Source: JALHOM01 sp964444225 (lineage in GTDB: Bacteria > Patescibacteriota > Saccharimonadia > Saccharimonadales > 2-12-FULL-41-12). Taken from it: a stretch of DNA of 21,640 bases. A program made the translations under genes and the position numbers. Shown here piece after piece: positions 11,349 to 18,874 of the stretch (position 1 is its first letter; each line of letters opens with the position of its first letter). The notes under the pieces are model-generated. The model did no database searches. It was not told the DNA's origin and saw nothing but the letters and a program-made list of their open reading frames with translations. The stretch lies in NCBI GenBank assembly GCA_964444225.1, contig CAYUFM010000014.1, positions 1 to 21,640 on the forward strand, in the 5' to 3' direction.

Positions 11349-14141
11349 ATGTCTTTCTTGATTGTGCTTCTTTCGGTCTTCCTGTTTCTTATTTTGGTAG
11401 TTGCTCCTATAGTATTTGTTCAGTCTAGAAAAATACTCAGAGAGCAAAAGAATTATGAGCGTGGCTTGAAGATGGTCACTCTTTTGATTCATCTACCTCC
11501 TCCTAGTGATGATACAGACGTTGGCTCTAGGGACATAAGAGACGTTACTGACGAAAATATATCTAGAGCTGAGTTTATATATAGTATTGTTGCAAGCACG
11601 CTTAAAAAGGGCTTTAAAAGCCAATTTTATGGTCAGCGCCACATAGGTTTCGAGATTGTTTGCTTGCATGGTTTCGTTAATTTGTATGCTTCGGTTCCAG
11701 TAAATTTAATAGAAGTAGTCAAGCAAGCAATAGTTAGCGCCTATCCTTCGGCTAGAATGGAAGAAGTTGCAGACTATAATTTATTTAATAAGTCTGGAGG
11801 TATAACAGGGATAATTGGGGGCGAATTAACACTTAAGGAAAAGTTTGCATACCCAATAGCTACTTATAGAGATATTAAACGAGATCCAATGCAATCTGTT
11901 CTAAACGCTTTATCGGCGCTTGATAAAGAGGATGGCGTTGGTATTCAGTTTTTGATACGGCCAGCAAAGGAAGGCTGGACGAAAGAAGCTAGCGCACATG
12001 CTAGTAGCAAGAGGAAGGGCGAGGATAAAAAAACTGGTTCCGGAGCAGCTTTCTGGTGGCTTAGACAAACTTTCTTGGCATTAAATCAACCCCCCGAAGA
12101 TCAGTCTGGCGGTAAAGATGGTAAGCCTCCTGGAAAAGACCTGTCGTCTCATGAGCAAGAGATACTCAATGCTATCGATGATAAGACGAAACACCCGGGA
12201 TTTGAGACGACAATAAGAATAATTGTGTCTTCTAATATCTCTCAAAGATCACAAGAGATTTTATCCAATGTAGTAGCTAGCTTTTCGCTATATGATGCTC
12301 CCGGAAAGAATGGTTTTAAGTGGTCGTTGGCACAAGATATTGAAGAATTTACAACAGCATATATCATGCGATTTTTTCCCCAGCATCATGACAAAAATAT
12401 TCTAAATTCTGTAGAGCTTGCAACTTTGTTTCATTTTCCTCAACAAGACGACATACCCACATCACAGCTAACTAGGCAAGATTCAAAACAAGTCGATGGA
12501 CCACGCAATATCCCAGAACATGGCCTATTGTTAGGCTATAACTTATTTAGGGGTGTAAAAAAACCAATAAGACTTGCATTGGAAGACAGACAACGCCACG
12601 TGTATGCGGTGGGTCAAACAGGTACGGGTAAATCTACATTTCTAGAAAACCTGGCTTTGCAAGATATGTTGATGGGGAATGGCTTTGCGTTTATAGATCC
12701 ACACGGCGATACTGCAGAAAAGCTTCTTTGTATGGTTCCAAAAGAGCGCACAGAAGATGTTATTTACTTTTGTCCTGCAGACACAGACTATCCTCTTGGA
12801 CTAAACGTTTTTGAGGCAGAAACAGATGATGAAAAGGACTTTGTTATCCAGGAAGTTATAAATGTCTTATATAAACTCTATGACCCGCAGAGACAGGGCA
12901 TCATTGGGCCTAGATATGAATCAATGTTTAGGAATGCAGCGCTAGCAGTCATGGCTGATCCTAATGGAGGTAGCTTTATAGATATTCCTAAACTTTTCAG
13001 GGACAAAGATTATGTAAAACAAAAACTACAGTATGTGACAGACCAGAATGTTTTAGATTTTTGGCTTAAAGAAATGCCACAGTCACAGAGGTCAAATGAT
13101 TTTGGTGAGGTTGTTAGTTGGTTTGTTAGTAAGTTTGGCGCCTTCTTAAGCAATGGGATGATGCGTAATATTATTGGACAAACAAAAAGCTCTTTTGATT
13201 TGCGAGATATTATGGATAACAAAAAGATTTTAATAGTTAATCTTAGCAAGGGTAGAACTGGAGAGCTTAACTCTAAGCTACTTGGGATGATTTTCGTAAT
13301 GAAGTTTCAGGCTGCTGCTATGAGTAGGGCTAACATACCAGAGGAAGACCGTGTAGATTTCTGTCTTTACGTAGATGAGTTCCAGAACTTTTCAACGGAT
13401 TCATTTGCGACAATTATGTCCGAGGCTAGGAAGTATCATCTTAACTTAGTTGTGGCTAACCAATTTACGACTCAACTTACTGAAGAGATTAGAGATGCTG
13501 TATTTGGAAATATAGGTACCACCGTCGCATTTCGTATTGGACAAAATGACGTTGACGTCTTGTCTAGGTATTTTCAACCGCTGTTCGATGCCGACGACTT
13601 GCTAAGGATACCCAATAGAAACACTATAGTTCGCACGTTGATTGGTGGAGTTCCGACACAGGCATTTAGCATGGCTACAATTGCTCCTCTAGGTAGTCCA
13701 AACAAAGAGCTAGGAGATGCACTTAAGCAATTATCTGCCGCGAAGTACGGTAGACCTAAGGCTATAGTCGATAAGGAGATTGCCGCTAGGATGGCCGTAG
13801 AGGAAACCTCTCAACCTGATATTCCTGTATCTTCTCAACAATATTCTTCAAATAGTCCACAGCCTAATACTGGAGCTGTGCCTCAGGTTCCAAATCCTGC
13901 AAATGCATCTTTTCTTGATCAGTGGCTTGCCAAGAAAAAGCAGACTCAACAATCAAACGTAAACATCCCTCCACAATCAAATGCACAAGTCAGCGGTCCT
14001 CAAGAAAATAGCCAGCAAAATAGTAAAAAAACTATTAATGAACCAAAGGATGAATCTAGCCAGAAATTGAATTATCCTAACGAAGATAATAAACCAAAAA
14101 ATAATAATTCGGATAATGAAGGCGTGATTAGTCTAAGGTAG
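11349..14141 (+). CDS. Membrane-anchored VirD4/TraG-type ATPase
   Basis: A 930-aa protein. One N-terminal transmembrane helix (about 3-25) precedes a roughly 370-residue domain without clear family motifs (26-400). Then comes a RecA-like motor: Walker A GQTGTGKST (422-430), FIDPHGDTAEKLL (448-460), Walker B LYVDEFQNF (673-681), a sensor-like VVANQFTTQL (701-710), and a C-terminal FGNIGTTVAFRIGQND with PTQAF. These fit VirD4/TraG-family coupling ATPases of type IV secretion or conjugation. The last about 115 residues are Gln/Asn/Ser/Pro-rich and disordered, perhaps for partner binding. It may pump DNA or protein, or serve DNA uptake; no VirB genes are in the window. AGAGGAG lies before the ATG. 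Confidence 0.85.
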   Translation: MSFLIVLLSVFLFLILVVAPIVFVQSRKILREQKNYERGLKMVTLLIHLPPPSDDTDVGSRDIRDVTDENISRAEFIYSIVASTLKKGFKSQFYGQRHIGFEIVCLHGFVNLYASVPVNLIEVVKQAIVSAYPSARMEEVADYNLFNKSGGITGIIGGELTLKEKFAYPIATYRDIKRDPMQSVLNALSALDKEDGVGIQFLIRPAKEGWTKEASAHASSKRKGEDKKTGSGAAFWWLRQTFLALNQPPEDQSGGKDGKPPGKDLSSHEQEILNAIDDKTKHPGFETTIRIIVSSNISQRSQEILSNVVASFSLYDAPGKNGFKWSLAQDIEEFTTAYIMRFFPQHHDKNILNSVELATLFHFPQQDDIPTSQLTRQDSKQVDGPRNIPEHGLLLGYNLFRGVKKPIRLALEDRQRHVYAVGQTGTGKSTFLENLALQDMLMGNGFAFIDPHGDTAEKLLCMVPKERTEDVIYFCPADTDYPLGLNVFEAETDDEKDFVIQEVINVLYKLYDPQRQGIIGPRYESMFRNAALAVMADPNGGSFIDIPKLFRDKDYVKQKLQYVTDQNVLDFWLKEMPQSQRSNDFGEVVSWFVSKFGAFLSNGMMRNIIGQTKSSFDLRDIMDNKKILIVNLSKGRTGELNSKLLGMIFVMKFQAAAMSRANIPEEDRVDFCLYVDEFQNFSTDSFATIMSEARKYHLNLVVANQFTTQLTEEIRDAVFGNIGTTVAFRIGQNDVDVLSRYFQPLFDADDLLRIPNRNTIVRTLIGGVPTQAFSMATIAPLGSPNKELGDALKQLSAAKYGRPKAIVDKEIAARMAVEETSQPDIPVSSQQYSSNSPQPNTGAVPQVPNPANASFLDQWLAKKKQTQQSNVNIPPQSNAQVSGPQENSQQNSKKTINEPKDESSQKLNYPNEDNKPKNNNSDNEGVISLR

Positions 14142-14152
14142 GGGCAGCCCTA
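14139..14152. other. Palindrome containing both convergent stop codons
   Basis: TAGGG-GCAG-CCCTA: the left TAG ends the ATPase gene and the complement of the right CTA ends the 185-aa gene. A hairpin here may help both transcripts end, although no T run follows. Confidence 0.5.
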
Positions 14153-14707
14153 GGCAGGCTTCTTAAATATTCTGGCTAAGGACTCTACTAATAAGCCAAA
14201 TACAAAACCACCAACGAAGAATATTATTCCTACGAAGTAACTATATTCATAGCCGTAATGTCTGGATAATAGGTACAGGCTTAGGCTACTGAGTAAGGCA
14301 AATACTCCTCCGTATAATAGTCCAGAAGGACGAGCAACTGTTCCGCCAGCTATGTCGCTAATAATCTCAACCTTAGGATTATGAATGACTTTACTAAAGC
14401 GTCGCTCAGCAGGTCTCAGGTGCTTTTGAACGCGTTTTATGGCTTGGGCTCCACTATGTTCTCGGTAAGGTCCATGGTGCTGATGCGTGGCTTTATTCTC
14501 TACGGCCTCATTGTGTGTGTTTAATTCTTTTGAGGATTTGGCTGCCTGTTCTACTTTATCTTCAATTTTTCTAATAGTCTCAGCAGATACAGGCTTTTCT
14601 GCTATTTCATGTGCTTCATGTTTAGGCTTATTATTCTCCGGAGAAAAGCCACTTGAGTCTTCTGGTGTATTGTTTTGTTCGTGGTTAAAGTTTATTCGTT
14701 CTGCCAT
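14150..14707 (-). CDS. Two-TM membrane protein downstream of the surface protein
   Basis: A 185-aa protein with no recognised family. Residues 1-125 are hydrophilic, Glu/Lys/His-rich and probably partly disordered or coiled (SAETIRKIEDKVEQAAKSSKEL, 41-62), with an HQHHGPYREH stretch near 75-84. Two transmembrane helices follow (about 129-148 and 157-176), ending in the basic FKKPA. The long N-terminal part is likely cytoplasmic. It begins 8 bases after the stop of the LPDTG surface protein with AGGGA before the ATG, so the two form an operon and it may help place or anchor that protein (inference). It ends convergently, 8 bases from the ATPase gene. Confidence 0.75.
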   Translation of the reverse strand: MAERINFNHEQNNTPEDSSGFSPENNKPKHEAHEIAEKPVSAETIRKIEDKVEQAAKSSKELNTHNEAVENKATHQHHGPYREHSGAQAIKRVQKHLRPAERRFSKVIHNPKVEIISDIAGGTVARPSGLLYGGVFALLSSLSLYLLSRHYGYEYSYFVGIIFFVGGFVFGLLVESLARIFKKPA

Positions 14708-14715
14708 AATTATCC

Positions 14716-16662
14716 CTATACTGCTTGTTGGTAGATATTTTTTACTATTTTTGCTTCTTTATTAAGTAATCTGCTTCTAGAGAAGAAGTAGCCAGCAAGT
14801 ACTGTAATTGCAAAGGCTAGTCCGACGGTTGTTCCTGGGCCCGTATCTGGTAATTTTGTAGTTACGCTTTCCACAGTTTTTATAAGTGGGCAATTAACAT
14901 TCACAGAAACTTGATTGCCAAATTTGTTGGAGATGACACAATCTTGATCAGTTCCAGTGCTAACAGGTCGGTTAGTTGAGGGAACTATTTGCTTTACCTT
15001 TACTGATATAGTTTTAATTTCTTCAGAGTTACCTTTTATAGTTGCACTACTCCAGCGAAGGTAGTTATCTTTGCCGAGGGTTATGCCTTGGCGTTCTAAG
15101 TCCTTCATGTCAGTAATTTCAGCATATTCTAGTACATCACCAAAGTAATCTTCTCCAGAATAAGCTGGCGAGTCTGTACTTGTGATGTTTTTGGTAGACA
15201 ATTTAAACTGTAGTTTTTCACCAGAAGATATCTTCTTGCCGTCCAAGCTATTTCCAGCTTCGTTAATAACAGTTTTGGATTGAACTAATTTTGAATCTTC
15301 GGAAATTTCAATTTCTGCAACGCAAGTCTTGCTAAGTTTCTGGGAGCCGTTAACAAAACCTACCATTACCTGAATTTTGTGGTTTCCTTTTGTAAGTCCT
15401 TTAAACTCCTTAGAGTCACTCAGTGAGCTAGTTGTTGTGGTTGCATCTATCTTACCATCAACATCAAGGTCGTATTTGTAGCTTTCTACTTTTGTTGATC
15501 CTTGTACGGTAGCCCTTGTCTCCACCTTTATGTCTTTATTGGATAGACCCAAGAAGGATGTCGATACTAGACATAATCCATCTGCTGGTTGGACGCATTT
15601 AGGATCTTGAATGCTTATTCCACCCAGTCCACTTATAGGGCATCTTGGACACTTTGGATCACTAGCTTTTATTGATGAATCATGCGGGCATAATTGTTCT
15701 GGTGGCGGAGGTGGCGGTGTTACTGTAACCGTAACACAAGGTCGACCAGATTGTTTGACTGCCACCTCATCCGATTGAACTGTTGCCGTATTACAAATTA
15801 CAGTTCCATTCGCAACTCCAGCTTTTACCTTGCCAACTACTATCGATTCATTGAGCGTTGCACTGAAACCAAGACCTTTTTGGTTTCTGACTGGATCACC
15901 ATTGACGATGGCATTTTGGCCGGTCATACCAACAAGTTCAAGGCTGTTATTATCAAACTGGTCTTTAAGGCTGAAATTTGTAGCAACAGATTCGTAACTG
16001 TTATTTCTATAAGTAACACTAAATTTTACAGTATCTCCAGGCTTTACAGTGCTAGGGGTGAGTAGTTTTTTGTGAACTTCTAAATTTGGTGTTGGGCCTT
16101 CAGGTCCAAGGGTTGTTAAGTTGCCACAGTTTTTTATTATCCAATAAGTCTTAGATCCAGACTTAATAGAGAAAGCTTCATAGTTTATCCCAGACCCCCA
16201 TGCCTTTAGTGGGCGGTGGTATATCGTAGTACCTCCTGCATGAAGTGTTCTTTCACCCCAATCGTCACTACTAATTCCGTGATTACTAAGAGCAGTTCTT
16301 CCCATGCTCCAGTAATTGCCCGACGAATTTATTGTAGTAAGTTTTGTTGTTGTTGCATTTATCTCGGCACATGTAACACCAAATTTTGCGTATATAGCTT
16401 GTACTTGAGCATTGTTATTACACTTATTAACTAAGTCGGCCTTAGAGCTTACTCCTCCAAAGATTATATCGTTACTAGATGCGGCAAGGGATCGTTCGGC
16501 AGGGAACATAGATGCACCCAGCTGTACTAGCATCGACGCTATTATAAAAAATAAACCCAAACGTCTTACAGATTCTTCTTTCTTGAGCCTTTGGGCATAA
16601 AAAGAAAACTGATTAAGAGCACTTGGGTTAATTGAGATATTTGATATTAGTTTATTGAACAT
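14716..16662 (-). CDS. Sortase-type (LPDTG) cell-surface protein
   Basis: A 648-aa exported protein. After a long basic N-region, a signal helix spans about 35-54 (LGLFFIIASMLVQLGASMF), with likely cleavage near LAA-SS (about 61). Residues 65-185 have no recognised family. A DUF11-type beta domain spans about 192-315 (PGDTVKFSVTYRNNS ... NTATV). A six-proline linker (316-321) and a Cys-rich stretch (325-364) follow. A PKD-like domain (about 366-455) carries DLDVDGKID (398-406), which looks like a calcium loop. A second DUF11-like domain runs to about 590. LPDTG at 604-608, a hydrophobic helix (about 611-627) and a basic tail form a sorting signal, with an unusually long tail of about 20 residues. 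Probably an adhesin or surface-layer component. Cotranscribed with the two-TM gene. Confidence 0.88.
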   Translation of the reverse strand: MFNKLISNISINPSALNQFSFYAQRLKKEESVRRLGLFFIIASMLVQLGASMFPAERSLAASSNDIIFGGVSSKADLVNKCNNNAQVQAIYAKFGVTCAEINATTTKLTTINSSGNYWSMGRTALSNHGISSDDWGERTLHAGGTTIYHRPLKAWGSGINYEAFSIKSGSKTYWIIKNCGNLTTLGPEGPTPNLEVHKKLLTPSTVKPGDTVKFSVTYRNNSYESVATNFSLKDQFDNNSLELVGMTGQNAIVNGDPVRNQKGLGFSATLNESIVVGKVKAGVANGTVICNTATVQSDEVAVKQSGRPCVTVTVTPPPPPPEQLCPHDSSIKASDPKCPRCPISGLGGISIQDPKCVQPADGLCLVSTSFLGLSNKDIKVETRATVQGSTKVESYKYDLDVDGKIDATTTTSSLSDSKEFKGLTKGNHKIQVMVGFVNGSQKLSKTCVAEIEISEDSKLVQSKTVINEAGNSLDGKKISSGEKLQFKLSTKNITSTDSPAYSGEDYFGDVLEYAEITDMKDLERQGITLGKDNYLRWSSATIKGNSEEIKTISVKVKQIVPSTNRPVSTGTDQDCVISNKFGNQVSVNVNCPLIKTVESVTTKLPDTGPGTTVGLAFAITVLAGYFFSRSRLLNKEAKIVKNIYQQAV

Positions 16663-16801
16663 TTTTTTATTTCCGAGCTTAAATTAATTATTGTATTCAA
16701 AAGCTTAAGCATATTTAAGCATATTTATATGTGTTCAAACAATAGCAATTTTATATATTATTGAAACTGTAGTAATTTATGTAGATAAAACATAATAATG
16801 A
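16663..16801. other. AT-rich spacer between divergent surface-protein gene and gyrB
   Basis: Holds the control region of the surface-protein gene. On the minus strand TACAAT (about 16697-16692) could be its -10, with only a weak -35. A weak GGAAAT precedes its ATG. No gene or RNA seen. Confidence 0.4.
16705..16724. repeat. Tandem 10-base repeat upstream of the surface-protein gene
   Basis: TTAAGCATAT occurs twice head to tail, one helical turn apart, just upstream of the putative -10 of the minus-strand surface-protein gene. The spacing is that of a regulator-binding site. Confidence 0.45.
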
Positions 16802-16830
16802 TTGATGACTTAAGGTGTTTAGAGTATAAT
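16802..16830 (+). promoter_or_regulatory. Promoter of gyrB-gyrA
   Basis: TTGATG (16802-16807), a 17-base spacer and a perfect TATAAT (16825-16830). It gives a leader of about 69 nt ending in AGAGGGG before the GTG. Confidence 0.75.
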
Positions 16831-16905
16831 AATAAGTATAAAAACAACTCAGAATAAACAGTGTGTCTAATATTGGGTACAAATCTATTTTAGAGAGGGG
16901 AAAAA

Positions 16906-18873
16906 GTGTCAAAACAAAAGGACTATGATTCAAATTCCATACAGGTATTAGAAGGCCTGGATCCTGTAAGAAAACGCCCGGGTATGTATATTGGTGGTAC
17001 CGGAATAGATGGTTTGCATCATTTAGTTTGGGAGATTGTAGACAATGGTATTGATGAAGCGTTAGCGGGCCATGCTACAGAAGTAGCAGTTACTTTGCTA
17101 GGAGATGGCGGAGTCAGAGTCTTTGATAATGGACGAGGAATTCCTACTGATATTCATCCCAAAACAGGTAAAAGTGCAGTAGAGACTGTGCTTACTGTAT
17201 TGCATGCCGGCGGTAAATTTGGTGGTGAAGATAGTGGATACAAAGTTTCTGGTGGTCTTCACGGAGTTGGATCTAGTGTTGTTAATGCTTTGTCATCAAA
17301 GCTTCATATTAGAGTTTTTAAAGATGGAAAGATTCATGAACAGCATTATGAAAGAGGAATACCAAAAACAGACCTCAAGGTTGTTGGAAAAACGGAATTA
17401 AGAGGAACCGAAATAACTTTTTATCCTGACGACACTATTTTTGAGACTGTCAAAATCAACTATGATACCGTTCTTGATAGACTTCGACATTCTGCATACT
17501 TAACCAAAGGTATTCGTACTTCATTGTCTGACGAGAATACGGGTAAAAAGTTTAGTTTCTACTTTGAAGGTGGTATTAAATCATATGTAAAACACCTTAA
17601 CCTGGGTAAAGATGTTGTAGATAATGATGTTTTCTATGTTGATAAAAAAATAGATGAGGCACAAGTAGAAATAGCTATACAGTACGCAGATACATTTAAT
17701 GAGACAGTTAAAGCTTTTGCGAATAATGTTCTTAACCCAGACGGGGGTACACACCTTACTGGGTTTAGGTCAGCCTTAACAAGGGTCATAAATGACTACG
17801 CCAGAAAAAACGGGTTGCTAAAAGAAAAAGAAGACAACCTAACAGGTGAAGATACGCGCGAGGGACTAACGGCTGTAATTTTGGTTAAATTGCCTGATCC
17901 ACAGTTTGAAGGCCAAACAAAAAACAAGCTAGGTAATCCAGAAACAAGAGGTCAGGTAGAGACAGTTCTAAATGAACACCTAAATTACTACCTAGAAGAA
18001 CATCCAGCTATTGGTCGAAAGATTATCGGAAAAGCTCTACTAGCTGCTAGGGCTAGGAAAGCCGCCAGAGCTGCTAGGGATAATATTATAAGAAAAGGAG
18101 TTCTAGAGGGTTCAGGGTTGCCTGGTAAGCTAGCAGATTGTTCGTCAAAAAACCCCGAGGACTCAGAATTATATTTGGTTGAGGGAGACTCTGCTGGAGG
18201 TTCAGCAAAGAGTGGGCGAGATAGCAAGACCCAAGCAATACTACCACTTAGAGGTAAGGTCTTGAATGTTGAAAGAGCTAGATTAGATAAAATGCTTGGT
18301 AATAACGAAATTGTTACCATGATTAAGGCTCTCGGTGTTGGGATAGAGGAGCAGTTTAGTATGGAAGGTTTGAGATATCACAGAATTATCATCATGACCG
18401 ATGCGGACGTCGACGGAAGCCATATTAGTACTCTTCTTTTGACATTCTTCTTTAGGCATATGAAGCCATTGATCGATGGTGGGCACTTGTACTTGGCGAA
18501 ACCACCACTCTTTTTGTTAAAAAGCTCGGGAAATAAGCGACAGTATGCATATTCTGACGAAGAAAGAGATGAACTAATAACCAAACTAATAGCAGAGCGT
18601 AAAGAGCGAGGCACCGCCATAAGCGAAACTGACGATAGGAAGAAGCAGGCTGGTCTAGCTGACTTACAGAGGTATAAGGGACTGGGAGAAATGGATGCAG
18701 AACAGCTATGGGAAACTACTATGAATCCAGAAAATAGGGTATTGGTGCAAGTGAAGCTGGAGGATGCAGAAAAGGCGGATGCTATTTTTAATAAGTTGAT
18801 GGGATCTGAAGTCGAGCCACGCAAAAACTTCATCCAGACACACGCTAAATTCGTAAAAGACCTGGACGTATAG
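16906..18873 (+). CDS. gyrB: DNA gyrase subunit B
   Basis: A 655-aa ATPase subunit of the A2B2 gyrase, which introduces negative supercoils. GHKL ATP site: EIVDNGIDEALAG (43-55) with E43 and N47, FDNGRGIP (73-80) and GGLHGVGSS (116-124). The transducer domain follows. TOPRIM: VEGDSAGGSAKSGRD, with E426 as the general acid/base, and TDADVDGSHI with D499, D501 and D503. C-terminus RYKGLGEMDAEQLWETTMNP. The length is that of the short form without the insertion of enteric GyrB. GTG start with AGAGGGG 5 nt upstream. gyrA follows after one base, so the two subunits are made together. Confidence 0.97.
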   Translation: MSKQKDYDSNSIQVLEGLDPVRKRPGMYIGGTGIDGLHHLVWEIVDNGIDEALAGHATEVAVTLLGDGGVRVFDNGRGIPTDIHPKTGKSAVETVLTVLHAGGKFGGEDSGYKVSGGLHGVGSSVVNALSSKLHIRVFKDGKIHEQHYERGIPKTDLKVVGKTELRGTEITFYPDDTIFETVKINYDTVLDRLRHSAYLTKGIRTSLSDENTGKKFSFYFEGGIKSYVKHLNLGKDVVDNDVFYVDKKIDEAQVEIAIQYADTFNETVKAFANNVLNPDGGTHLTGFRSALTRVINDYARKNGLLKEKEDNLTGEDTREGLTAVILVKLPDPQFEGQTKNKLGNPETRGQVETVLNEHLNYYLEEHPAIGRKIIGKALLAARARKAARAARDNIIRKGVLEGSGLPGKLADCSSKNPEDSELYLVEGDSAGGSAKSGRDSKTQAILPLRGKVLNVERARLDKMLGNNEIVTMIKALGVGIEEQFSMEGLRYHRIIIMTDADVDGSHISTLLLTFFFRHMKPLIDGGHLYLAKPPLFLLKSSGNKRQYAYSDEERDELITKLIAERKERGTAISETDDRKKQAGLADLQRYKGLGEMDAEQLWETTMNPENRVLVQVKLEDAEKADAIFNKLMGSEVEPRKNFIQTHAKFVKDLDV

Positions 18874-18874
18874 G

